From: an uncultured Eubacteriales bacterium
GTDB lineage: Bacteria; Bacillota; Clostridia; Lachnospirales; Lachnospiraceae
Direction of reading: 5' to 3'
DNA length: 9,407 nt
NCBI GenBank assembly: GCA_900321915.1
Contig: ONXW01000249.1
Location: forward strand, 1 to 9,407
Every line of letters starts with the position of its first letter. Within the stretch, counting starts at the first letter, position 1. Position numbers and translations under genes: made by a program. Under the pieces are notes generated by a model that saw only the letters and a program-made list of their open reading frames with translations, ran no database searches and was not told the origin of the DNA. Below, piece by piece: positions 1-6,265 of the stretch.

Positions 1-12
1 AACGTCCCATCA

Positions 13-21
13 TGATATAAT
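13..21 (+). promoter_or_regulatory. Candidate extended -10 promoter for the RHH gene
   Basis: TGATATAAT is a perfect TATAAT hexamer (16-21) preceded by the TG of an extended -10 element (13-14). A -35 hexamer at normal spacing would lie outside the window, so it cannot be checked. Transcription would start near position 28, giving a leader of about 65 nt that contains the GC-rich inverted repeat at 39-55. Confidence 0.5.
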
Positions 22-29
22 CTTTCTGT

Positions 30-55
30 AAAAAAAAGCGGCGCCGAGCGCGCCG
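30..55 (-). terminator. Intrinsic terminator reading on the minus strand
   Basis: On the minus strand a perfect 6-bp all-G/C stem (CGGCGC/GCGCCG, arms at 50-55 and 39-44, 5-nt loop) is followed after one base by C and then eight T residues (complement of A30-A37). This is the classic layout of a Rho-independent terminator for leftward transcription. The nearest leftward genes are the lipoprotein and vanZ genes, whose coding ends at 630, so the transcript would have to cross the plus-strand RHH gene in antisense. On the plus strand there is no U tract after the stem, so it is not a terminator in that direction, but it would form a leader hairpin. Confidence 0.6.
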
Positions 56-93
56 TATAAGAAATAATCCATACCATCCGGGAGAGAGCAATT

Positions 94-618
94 ATGATGA
101 ATATCCGTTTCAACCTGCCTGAGGACACTGTGGAAGAACTGGACCAGTACGTAAAAGAGACCATGCCCATGGGTTACGCGACCTCCGTCAGCAACCTCAT
201 CAAATACGGCCTGTACCATCAGTTATCTTCCGATACCTTCGAGCTCTTCATCGGCATGCCCTGGCGCATCCTGGAGGTGCCCCAGGATACCGGGGATGAA
301 GAGATCCGCGAAAAGCTGGTGAAGACCTTCACGTCTCACCTGGAATGCAGCGGGGAAGCTTCCTGTTTTTACAGCTCCTCCGTCATCCCCATGGCCGTCC
401 TGAACTTAAGCCTTTCGGAGCCGGCCGACGTCCGGAACCTGATCCGGAAGGTGCCGGGGCTCCTTATTCCGGAGATCGTTCCGGAGGCAGACCGATCGGT
501 CTCCGTTCTCTATCTTCCGGAGGCCTGCGACAGGAACAACGCGGTCTACGATGAGATGGACCGGGCCGAAGCGGCAAAAGACCAGGACTTCGGGAATACG
601 CTTCATGTAAAATTCTGA
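94..618 (+). CDS. Ribbon-helix-helix-like protein with uncharacterised C-terminal domain
   Basis: A 174-residue protein and the only plus-strand gene here. Residues 3-8 (NIRFNL) look like the basic beta strand of a ribbon-helix-helix DNA-binding fold. They are followed by a helix at about 10-22 (EDTVEELDQYVKE) and a second at about 29-44 with the SxSNLIKYGL pattern usual for RHH proteins. Residues 47-174 are an acidic globular region (GMPWRILEVP, SVIPMAVLNLSL) that I do not recognise; it may be a sensor or partner-binding domain. GGAGAG at 81-86 precedes tandem ATG codons at 94 and 97, and either could be the start. The gene converges on vanZ with only 11 bp between stops. No toxin partner is visible downstream, so an antitoxin role is not supported. 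A transcriptional regulator is the best guess for the N-terminus. Confidence 0.75.
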   Translation: MMNIRFNLPEDTVEELDQYVKETMPMGYATSVSNLIKYGLYHQLSSDTFELFIGMPWRILEVPQDTGDEEIREKLVKTFTSHLECSGEASCFYSSSVIPMAVLNLSLSEPADVRNLIRKVPGLLIPEIVPEADRSVSVLYLPEACDRNNAVYDEMDRAEAAKDQDFGNTLHVKF

Positions 619-629
619 AAACACTGCAG

Positions 630-1121
630 TTATCCCCCGAAGCCCATCCGGTACAGGAAGGTCTGCCACACAGGCGTAAGCCATAAAATCAGCAGGAACA
701 GCAGGACCCCTGTGATGGTCCCGATACTGTCCAGGCAGATATCCGACAGCTGGCAGCTGCGTCCGGCGGTAAAAATCTGGTGAACCTCATCGGTACAGGC
801 ATACAGGGTTCCCGCAATCCAGGCCCGCTTCATCCATTTTCCGGGCCGCATGCGGTATTCGCCGAACACACCGGACAGGAGGAATCCCAGGACAAGATAT
901 TCCAGGAAATGGGCCGTCTTCCGCACCGCGTGGTCAATGGAAAGCACGAAAGCTTCCTTCGCGCTCTCCTCCCATCCCTCAAAGCCGCCCGCAAGAAACC
1001 GGGCAACCAGGCGCCCGATGCGTGTGCTGTCCATGGCGGAGAGGTCCGCGTCCCGGGATGAAAACCAGAAAATCATGGCCATCCACAGGATGGCCATGAT
1101 TAGAAATACTCTTTTTCTCAT
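630..1121 (-). CDS. VanZ-family membrane protein
   Basis: A 163-residue integral membrane protein with about four hydrophobic segments (roughly 5-20, 72-88, 99-110 and 133-150). It carries the VanZ family signatures: RKTAHFLEY (R67, H71, E74), then DEVHQIFTAGR (D111, E112, H114, Q115, R121), then D127 and D131 in the following SDICLDSIGT stretch. The family is named after VanZ, which raises teicoplanin resistance in enterococcal vanA clusters. Chromosomal homologues are widespread in Firmicutes and mostly uncharacterised, so nothing here implies glycopeptide resistance; no vanH, vanA or vanX genes are present. The start codon lies only 3 bp after the lipoprotein stop, with AAGGAAG inside the end of that gene as a likely ribosome binding site. 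The two are therefore almost certainly co-transcribed and may share an envelope role. Confidence 0.92.
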   Translation of the reverse strand: MRKRVFLIMAILWMAMIFWFSSRDADLSAMDSTRIGRLVARFLAGGFEGWEESAKEAFVLSIDHAVRKTAHFLEYLVLGFLLSGVFGEYRMRPGKWMKRAWIAGTLYACTDEVHQIFTAGRSCQLSDICLDSIGTITGVLLFLLILWLTPVWQTFLYRMGFGG

Positions 1122-1124
1122 GTG

Positions 1125-2681
1125 TTATTCCGCTTCCTTGCGGACAATCCGGGCAATGGTCCCGCCCTGGAGAATGATATCGTTCGCAGCCGCGGACCAG
1201 TCTTTGTTCTTGCTGTTCTGGATACTGTTCGGAAGATCCCCGATACCTGTCACCTCGGCGTCGCTGGCCGGCGTCTCCCTGGTGGTATCGACGATATTCA
1301 TATCATCCGCAAAAGCGAACTCCGCGGATCCCAGGGAATACAGCTGGTGGGATGTGTCCTCACCCTTCACGTAATAAATCTTCTCTTCCTTCAACAGCTT
1401 GTACGCCGTGCCGTAGCGGTCAGTCACCGTCACGCCGGCCGCGTTTCCGGAAGGACCGTTCAGCACAGTGACGCTCTTCACGGTAACCGGCTTCTCCAGG
1501 ATGTATATCACATCCCCCGCAGAGATATCAGCGATATCAGAAGCGCTGAACTGCTCATAGCCGAAAATCTCGGCTGTAACCTTCCAGGTATCCCCGTCCT
1601 TTTTCACGGAGTCAGGATCAATCTGCCCGGAATAGACGCCGTCCTCCAGATCCGGACCCGCCTCGCTGTAGGAGGATACCGGATAGACTTCCTTCACCGG
1701 AAGCGCATAGAGTGTCATATCCTTTTCGGAATCGTCAAAGAAGAACAGGTCCCTGCCGGCCATGTCGGTAAAGAGCGCATAGCCGTCCTCACAGACGATA
1801 TTCGCGCTGATGCCCCGTCCGATGTCAAAGGAGAAGGTCTCCTCATTCTCTGTCTTAGGCTCCGCAATCACAGTGATAGATCTGTCTTCCTCCGCATTCA
1901 GGGAATCGTCCAGCAGGTCGGCAATTCTCTGCACCGCATCCGGCGCAGCCTCGTCAAAGGAAACCTCTGTCTTCTCAAACTCCGCACTGGTTCCGTCCGC
2001 AAGCTTCAGGGTCTTGGTGAGGTTTTCCAGCTCCAGGGTAGCGGCATCCATCCGGAACACGTATTCCATCGTCGCGTCCTTGTATTCTTCCGGGATCAGG
2101 AGGCCGAAGGTCTCACCCAGCACCGCCCTGGTTTCCGCCTCATCCAGCACCGCCTTCGCCGTCAGGAACGTCCCCTCGGTGCTGCTCTCGGAGATCGTCC
2201 TGTCCAGACACTCCTCCGTGAGCACAGGCATCATCTCTTCCAGCGGGACTGTCTCCGCATCCTCCATGGCGTACAGGATCCTGGCGAACCGCTCATTTCC
2301 CTCGCTGTCGGCGTAAATACAGCCCTCGTATTCCCCGTCCGTAATATAGGAATAGTTATCCTCGGGCAGCTCCCCTCCGGACTGAATCTCAGCATACATG
2401 TCCTTTGTCTGGTAAATCACCATAGACAGGGATTCCCCTGTCCGGACAGCGACGGAAATGCTGTCGTGATTTTCCAGGAGCTTCGCGGGCGTATTCGCCT
2501 CCCAGACCTCATCCATGGTGACGGGGGAATCTTCCCCCTTTTGCTCGGATTCCCCGCTCTCTTCCGTCTGGCCGCTTTCCTGGGCCGCGCCGGTCTCCGG
2601 TGCCGTGGCCGTAGTACAGCCTGCAAACATGGCAGCTTCCAGAAGTCCAACCGTCATAAATGCAATCCAACTCTTTTTCAT
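1125..2681 (-). CDS. Large predicted lipoprotein of unknown function
   Basis: A 518-residue exported protein. The N-terminus has KK, a hydrophobic stretch and a lipobox-like FAGC ending at Cys22, the predicted lipidation site after signal peptidase II cleavage. The Phe at -3 and Glu15 in the core are slightly unusual for a lipobox. An Ala/Glu/Ser/Gly linker of about 30 residues (23-53) follows, typical of surface lipoproteins. The body (about 54-300) alternates short strands and acidic segments (for example MVIYQTKDMYAEIQ, TMEYVFRMDAATLELENL), resembling LolA/LppX-like beta-rich lipoprotein folds. This is a resemblance by eye only. The C-terminal part (about 345-518) has further strand-rich sequence (DGVYSGQIDPDS, SAGDVIYILEKPVTVKSV). 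No catalytic motif was recognised. It has its own promoter (2751-2782) and an unusual leader hairpin, and is followed 3 bp later by the vanZ-like gene. Confidence 0.85.
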   Translation of the reverse strand: MKKSWIAFMTVGLLEAAMFAGCTTATAPETGAAQESGQTEESGESEQKGEDSPVTMDEVWEANTPAKLLENHDSISVAVRTGESLSMVIYQTKDMYAEIQSGGELPEDNYSYITDGEYEGCIYADSEGNERFARILYAMEDAETVPLEEMMPVLTEECLDRTISESSTEGTFLTAKAVLDEAETRAVLGETFGLLIPEEYKDATMEYVFRMDAATLELENLTKTLKLADGTSAEFEKTEVSFDEAAPDAVQRIADLLDDSLNAEEDRSITVIAEPKTENEETFSFDIGRGISANIVCEDGYALFTDMAGRDLFFFDDSEKDMTLYALPVKEVYPVSSYSEAGPDLEDGVYSGQIDPDSVKKDGDTWKVTAEIFGYEQFSASDIADISAGDVIYILEKPVTVKSVTVLNGPSGNAAGVTVTDRYGTAYKLLKEEKIYYVKGEDTSHQLYSLGSAEFAFADDMNIVDTTRETPASDAEVTGIGDLPNSIQNSKNKDWSAAANDIILQGGTIARIVRKEAE

Positions 2682-2690
2682 AAATTCAAT

Positions 2691-2705
2691 GCAGGATCTT
2701 CCTGC
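2691..2705 (-). promoter_or_regulatory. Hairpin between Shine-Dalgarno and start codon of the lipoprotein gene
   Basis: On the transcript GCAGGA-AGA-TCCTGC forms a perfect 6-bp stem with a 3-nt loop. It sits directly after a good Shine-Dalgarno (GAAAGGAGA, complement of 2706-2714) and 9 nt before the ATG at 2681. The AGGAG lies 25 nt from the ATG in the linear RNA, too far for efficient initiation. Folding out the 15-nt hairpin brings it to about 10 nt. AGGAAG within the hairpin itself is still about 15 nt from the ATG. Confidence 0.55.
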
Positions 2706-2750
2706 TCTCCTTTCAGATTTGGTACGGACGCAAAGCGGCGCCCGGATATC

Positions 2751-2782
2751 AGTATAACATGAAAAATGTCAGAATTGCGCAA
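2751..2782 (-). promoter_or_regulatory. Promoter of the lipoprotein-vanZ unit
   Basis: The minus strand reads TGTTATACT: a TATACT -10 (2751-2756) with the TG of an extended -10 (2758-2759). The best -35 candidate is TTGCGC at 2777-2782, but its spacing is 20 bp, longer than the usual 17. The extended -10 probably carries the promoter. It gives a leader of roughly 65 nt before the ATG at 2681. The rest of the 133-bp intergenic region (2682-2814) shows no small gene and no convincing terminator after the upstream helix-turn-helix gene. Confidence 0.55.
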
Positions 2783-2814
2783 ATTAAGCATATCTTCATA
2801 AACCTGAAAGGAAG

Positions 2815-3282
2815 TTATTCCTCCACGCTTTTTGTCGCGCGGAGCGGCTCCATCCCGTGCTCTTCCAGGAGGGCATTTACCTCCGGTATACGGTATATTC
2901 CCGTATTCAGGGCGATGATCAGCACCGCGTCCCGCGGGGACCTCGCATAGAGGGGCGACATCCCGCAGATCTTAAGGGCCCGCTGCGTCTCTGTCAGCGT
3001 AAACCTGCCGCCCAGACACAGTCTGAGAACAGTGTCGCGCTGCCTCGTGTGCTTCTCCTCGGCGAGGAGCTTATAGCCGTAGCCCTCCGAGATATCCGCG
3101 GCGAGGAAAGCCTCCTGCTGCCGCAGCCCGTGAGACTTCAGGGTCTTTCTCATAAACGCCGCAAAGGGCCGGTCCTTCTCAAGGAGCTCATCGCTGTACT
3201 CTGAGAGATAGCTTCCGGCCTCCTCCGGCTTTGTCCCCTTCAGGATTTCCGTAAGGGTCCCCGTCGTTTTATCCGCTTTCAT
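2815..3282 (-). CDS. Small helix-turn-helix (XRE-like) protein following the kinase gene
   Basis: A 155-residue protein. I chose the ATG at 3282 because AAAGAGG (3291-3297) and GGAGG stand upstream of it. The same frame is open to 3501, but that extension would overlap the kinase gene by about 180 bp. Residues 41-113 resemble an XRE/lambda-repressor-like helical domain: AAFMRKTLKSHGLRQQEAFL, then ISEGYGYKLLAEEKHTRQRD, matching the helix-turn-helix and the following recognition-to-helix-4 pattern. It continues with TLTETQRALKICGMSPLYAR. The last 40 residues (DAVLIIALNTGIYRIPEVNALLEEHGMEPL) are helical. The N-terminus is Thr-rich (T6, T7, T9, T11). It lies 38 bp after the kinase stop, so the two are likely co-expressed. 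A regulator or kinase substrate is plausible; neither is shown. Confidence 0.8.
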   Translation of the reverse strand: MKADKTTGTLTEILKGTKPEEAGSYLSEYSDELLEKDRPFAAFMRKTLKSHGLRQQEAFLAADISEGYGYKLLAEEKHTRQRDTVLRLCLGGRFTLTETQRALKICGMSPLYARSPRDAVLIIALNTGIYRIPEVNALLEEHGMEPLRATKSVEE

Positions 3283-3320
3283 AAATAAAACCTCTTTCCT
3301 CCATATCGCGCAAAGCAGAA

Positions 3321-4448
3321 TCACCCTTCCACCAGCGCGCAGAAAATCACCACCAGCCAGAACAGCAGGACATCGGCCAGGGCAATGGCCAGCCACCGGA
3401 GCGTCGGATTCTTTATCCCGTTTATATGCAGCTTCTCCTGTATCCCGCAGTAATCCGCGGTAAAAAACACCGGCAGGAGGACCGACGCCACCATGGCGCA
3501 CTGCCAGAGAAGCCGGTTGTCCATTCCCGGCGCGGAGGGTTTATAATCCTTCGCGATGGAAAACAGCATAAGATATCCGAGAAGCGACAGGGCCATGACC
3601 CATATCCGCCCGCTCCGGAACCCGGGCGGAAGGTACCTCCTCCATCCGCTGTATTTTTCCGCCGGCGTATCATGAAAAGGAGCAGGCGCGCTCTTCACTT
3701 CCCCGTATGATTCCAGGGACATCCCCGGCCTGGCCGGCGCCGTCCCCGAAAGAGCCGCAAGAAGCTCCCCCGCCGAGGAAAAACGCTCCTCCGGATTCAT
3801 CCTGAGGCACCTGCCGATAATGGGGCCAAGCAGCCCCTCTGCCCTCTGTTCATTCGGAAAATGCCCCGTCAGCAGCACATTCATGAGGACACCCATCGAA
3901 TAGATATCCGTCCTGACGTCGGAAGCGCCGAAGCCGTACTGCTCCGGCGCGGCGTACCCCTGGGTCCCGATAAGCTGCGTGTCGCGCCCGGCCTCGCGGT
4001 ACCGTTTCGCGGCATTCATATCCAGGAGTACAGGCACCCCCTCCGGGGTGATCATGATATTCGAGGGCTTGATATCCCTGTGAATCACAGGGGGAACCTG
4101 GCTGTGCAGCTCCGCCAGTATGCCGCAGACTGCGGACGCGTACCACCGCACCTCTTCCTCCGGAAACGTTCCCCGCATATCCTGAAGCTCCTTAAGCGTC
4201 TGACCGCTGATGTACTCCTCAATCAGGATCATCCGGTTCCCGTCCTCCACCGCCTCGTAGATTACCGGGGTGTGCCGGACATGATGGTCCCGCAGGTGCC
4301 GCATTACCTCCGCGTCGAAGACTTCAAGCTCTTTTTTTACAAAGATTTTACCGCTCTCCGCATGCTGGACCAGGATCACATGGTGATCCCGGTCCAGGAC
4401 AGCAATCTCCTTAAAGTAGGAAAGCCGGCACTCCTCGTCCAGCGTCAT
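3321..4448 (-). CDS. Membrane-anchored Hanks-type serine/threonine protein kinase
   Basis: A 375-residue protein expected to phosphorylate Ser/Thr residues. The kinase domain spans about 8-235. It has a VKK lysine (K38 or K39) for ATP anchoring, the catalytic loop HRDIKPSN (H123, D125, K127, N130), the metal-binding Asp in LLDMNAAK (D143, DMN in place of DFG), GTQGYAAPEQ (A167-E169), and TDIYSMGVLM (D181, G186). The nucleotide-binding loop (about 19-30, LDRDHHVILVQH) lacks the usual glycines. A Pro-rich linker (about 236-270) leads to three hydrophobic segments (about 282-299, 312-332 and 349-371), so the kinase domain should be cytoplasmic with a C-terminal membrane anchor. No PASTA repeats are present, unlike PrkC/Stk1. 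The start lies 26 bp after the dinB stop, and GGGGGTGG upstream may be the ribosome binding site. It sits in the LexA-controlled unit. All essential residues are present, so activity is likely. Confidence 0.93.
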   Translation of the reverse strand: MTLDEECRLSYFKEIAVLDRDHHVILVQHAESGKIFVKKELEVFDAEVMRHLRDHHVRHTPVIYEAVEDGNRMILIEEYISGQTLKELQDMRGTFPEEEVRWYASAVCGILAELHSQVPPVIHRDIKPSNIMITPEGVPVLLDMNAAKRYREAGRDTQLIGTQGYAAPEQYGFGASDVRTDIYSMGVLMNVLLTGHFPNEQRAEGLLGPIIGRCLRMNPEERFSSAGELLAALSGTAPARPGMSLESYGEVKSAPAPFHDTPAEKYSGWRRYLPPGFRSGRIWVMALSLLGYLMLFSIAKDYKPSAPGMDNRLLWQCAMVASVLLPVFFTADYCGIQEKLHINGIKNPTLRWLAIALADVLLFWLVVIFCALVEG

Positions 4449-4474
4449 ATCCTTAAGCCACCCCCCGCAGCTGA

Positions 4475-5695
4475 TTATTGTTTCCCGCTCTTTCTCATAT
4501 ACTCAATGGTCCGGTAAAGCTTCTCCCCCCGCAGGATCTCTTCCGGGAAACCGCAGGAATCCAGATGATAGCGTTCCCGCAGTCCCTCCAGCAGGTCTTC
4601 CATCCGCCGGTTTTTCTCCTGCCTGTTTTCTTCCAGGATGTCCTCGAAGGAAAGCTGCCTGTTTTCCTCCTCCGTGAGGTTGTAGAGACCGGTTCCGATA
4701 AGCCTTACCGGCCGCCTCTCAATCTGGTCCAGAAGCTTTGCCGACTCCTCATAGACCGTGTACGCGAAACCGCAGGATGTCACGAGGCGGGACCGTGTGA
4801 TCCCCTTCATGTCCGCATACGTGATCTTCAGTGTGACGCCGCCGCCGTGAAGCCCGTGGCGCTCCGCCCTGTCTATGACGCTGAGCGACAGGAGGATCAG
4901 AACATCCTTCAGGAAATCGAAATCCTCCACATCCTCCTGGAAGGTAATCTCCCGGCTGATGGACTTCGCGTCCTCCGGCCGGTAGGGCGTTACCTTTCTG
5001 TCATCAATGCCGTGGGAAAGGCTCACGATAAGGTGTCCCTGCTTTCCGAGAAGGCGGACGACCTCCTCCTTCCTCTCCTGCAGGTCACGGACCGTATGGA
5101 TCCCGTAGGATTTCAGCTTCTGCGCCGTCTTCTCCCCCACGGTATAGAGACACCCCACATCCCGGTCGATGAGAAGGTTCACAAAATCCTCCGCCGTCGG
5201 AATCTCAAAGTATCCGTCCGGCTTCTTCTCCTCGCTGGCGGTTTTGGCTGCTGTCTTGGAGTACGCCACCCCGACGGAGCAGGTAAGCCCCAGTTCTCTG
5301 CGGGTCCGATCCTTGATCAGGTGCCCGATTCTCCGGGCGCCCTCCCAGTCTCCCGCCTGTTCCGTCACATCCAGGTATGCCTCGTCCAGGGACACCGCCT
5401 CGGCAGCCGACGCATAGGAATACCATATCTCATGGAGCTTTGCCGAAACCGACCTGTACTTTTCAAAATCGGGGTGCATGAACAGTCCGTTCGGGCACAG
5501 GAGATACGCCTCCTTGATATTCATCCCGGACCGGACGCCGTACTTTCTGGCCTCGTAGCTGCAGGTGGCGACCACGCCCCGCTCCTGCGGGAGCGATCCG
5601 ATAATCAGGGGCTTCCCCTTAAGAGACGGATTATCCCTTATCTCCACGGAGGCATAAAACGCATCCATATCCACATGAATAATGATCCGGTTCAT
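4475..5695 (-). CDS. dinB: DNA polymerase IV, Y-family translesion polymerase
   Basis: A 406-residue, full-length polymerase for bypass of DNA lesions. The N-terminal DMDAFYASVE holds catalytic Asp9 and the steric-gate Tyr14. SLDEAYLD holds the other catalytic acids, Asp104 and Glu105. CSVGVAYSKTAAKTASEEKKPDG (about 139-161) is the conserved palm segment. The thumb helix-hairpin-helix motif (GEKTAQKLKSYGIHTVRDL) is at about 187-205, and the little-finger domain covers about 240-340. QLSF (347-350) looks like a short beta-clamp-binding motif, which would place the enzyme at stalled forks. About 50 further residues follow it, predicted helical and charged. The ATG is 10 bp past the stop of the HAD gene, with GGGGTGAG spanning that junction. 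The two LexA boxes upstream of the operon fit the known SOS control of Y-family polymerases in many bacteria. Confidence 0.96.
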   Translation of the reverse strand: MNRIIIHVDMDAFYASVEIRDNPSLKGKPLIIGSLPQERGVVATCSYEARKYGVRSGMNIKEAYLLCPNGLFMHPDFEKYRSVSAKLHEIWYSYASAAEAVSLDEAYLDVTEQAGDWEGARRIGHLIKDRTRRELGLTCSVGVAYSKTAAKTASEEKKPDGYFEIPTAEDFVNLLIDRDVGCLYTVGEKTAQKLKSYGIHTVRDLQERKEEVVRLLGKQGHLIVSLSHGIDDRKVTPYRPEDAKSISREITFQEDVEDFDFLKDVLILLSLSVIDRAERHGLHGGGVTLKITYADMKGITRSRLVTSCGFAYTVYEESAKLLDQIERRPVRLIGTGLYNLTEEENRQLSFEDILEENRQEKNRRMEDLLEGLRERYHLDSCGFPEEILRGEKLYRTIEYMRKSGKQ

Positions 5696-5705
5696 CCTGC
5701 CCTGC

Positions 5706-6194
5706 TCACCCCGCCTTTATCAGCGCGTTCCGCAGATGGAATACATCCCCGATCCGCTCCCCGCTGTACCGTTTCCCGTATCCGTTCACCCCGTTCAGCC
5801 ACTTGATGGCCCTGCCTCCGGACTTTCTCCAGGCGATCAGGTTCGGCGTGTGGTCATCGATGAGAACGTCGTCCCTGCCCAGGTCTCTCCCGGTGCGCTC
5901 CTCTATCGCGGCCGCCTTGTCCGTCCCTGAAGGGATGATAATCCTGTGGGCCCTGTCAATATGCGGGCACCACCTGTCAAGCCAGTCATTTTTCTCCCGC
6001 AGCGCTGCAGGAAGGATATACACAGACAGCACAAACACTTCCGCATCTGGGCGGGAGTAAGCCATGTGATCAAAAAAAGCCGCCAGCTCCGTGGGCGCCA
6101 GCGACGCATAGAAGCCATCCGTCATATAGTCCTCAAGCGTTGCCGCCGTCCGGTATTCCGTCATCGTCCCGTCCATATCCACATACAGTCTCAT
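5706..6194 (-). CDS. HAD-superfamily phosphatase, 5'(3')-deoxyribonucleotidase-like
   Basis: A 162-residue protein with the HAD motifs in order: DMDGT (nucleophile Asp6, acid/base Asp8), VLS with Ser57 (motif II), TDK with Lys93 (motif III) and LIDDHTPNL with Asp113/Asp114 (motif IV). The small size, the acidic cap region (about 15-50) and the IDDHTPNLIAWRKSGG segment resemble 5'(3')-deoxyribonucleotidases of the NT5C type, which dephosphorylate deoxynucleoside monophosphates. Substrate cannot be told from sequence alone, and another small phosphomonoesterase is possible. AGAAGG lies 5 nt before the ATG. It is the first gene of the unit behind the LexA-type promoter and is followed by dinB, so trimming of damaged or excess nucleotides during DNA damage is a reasonable, unproven role. 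Confidence 0.85.
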   Translation of the reverse strand: MRLYVDMDGTMTEYRTAATLEDYMTDGFYASLAPTELAAFFDHMAYSRPDAEVFVLSVYILPAALREKNDWLDRWCPHIDRAHRIIIPSGTDKAAAIEERTGRDLGRDDVLIDDHTPNLIAWRKSGGRAIKWLNGVNGYGKRYSGERIGDVFHLRNALIKAG

Positions 6195-6216
6195 AACAGC
6201 CTTCTTTCTCCAAATG

Positions 6217-6230
6217 CGAACATGTGTTCC
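6217..6230 (-). promoter_or_regulatory. LexA operator (SOS box) 1, at the transcription start
   Basis: Plus-strand CGAACATGTGTTCC matches the Bacillus-type LexA consensus CGAACRNRYGTTYC at every position and has the palindromic core GAAC-N4-GTTC. It begins 7 bp downstream of the -10 hexamer and covers the expected start point near 6230. A bound repressor would block initiation. Confidence 0.85.
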
Positions 6231-6236
6231 TTTTTC

Positions 6237-6265
6237 ATTATATAACAGAACACAGGTTCGATCAA
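6237..6265 (-). promoter_or_regulatory. Promoter of the HAD-dinB-kinase-HTH operon
   Basis: The minus strand has TTGATC (6260-6265) and TATAAT (6237-6242) separated by exactly 17 bp. This is close to the ideal housekeeping sigma promoter (-35 matches 4 of 6, -10 matches 6 of 6). The predicted start near 6230 gives a leader of about 36 nt before the ATG at 6194. Confidence 0.85.
6247..6260 (-). promoter_or_regulatory. LexA operator (SOS box) 2, between -35 and -10
   Basis: The minus strand reads CGAACCTGTGTTCT, with an intact GAAC-N4-GTTC core and two departures from the Bacillus-type consensus. It occupies most of the promoter spacer. Its centre is 30 bp from that of box 1, close to three helical turns, so two repressor dimers could bind the same DNA face. 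Confidence 0.75.

Noticed and set aside
630..1121. Vancomycin or teicoplanin resistance locus because of the VanZ match
   Set aside because: No ligase, dehydrogenase, dipeptidase or VanRS genes are present. VanZ-like proteins are common in Firmicutes without resistance clusters.
94..1121. Toxin-antitoxin pair formed by the RHH gene and its neighbour
   Set aside because: The neighbour is convergent and is a VanZ-family membrane protein, not a co-transcribed toxin. The RHH protein is also too long for a typical antitoxin.
1122..2762. Open reading frame of 546 codons on the plus strand, opposite the lipoprotein gene
   Set aside because: It lies fully antisense to a gene with a lipobox, its own promoter and normal bacterial composition. 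Its translation is rich in Arg, His and Gly with no domain, as expected from the antisense strand of a GC-rich gene.
2757..2814. Terminator after the HTH gene
   Set aside because: Only a weak imperfect CTTTCA/TGAAG pairing with no T tract is present, too poor to call.
3283..3501. N-terminal extension of the HTH gene to an upstream start
   Set aside because: It would overlap the kinase C-terminus by about 180 bp and gives low-complexity residues. The ATG at 3282 has a proper ribosome binding site.
5480..5492. GAAC-AGTCC-GTTC inverted repeat inside dinB as a third LexA box
   Set aside because: The spacer is 5 bp instead of 4, the flanks do not fit the consensus, and it lies mid-gene with no promoter.
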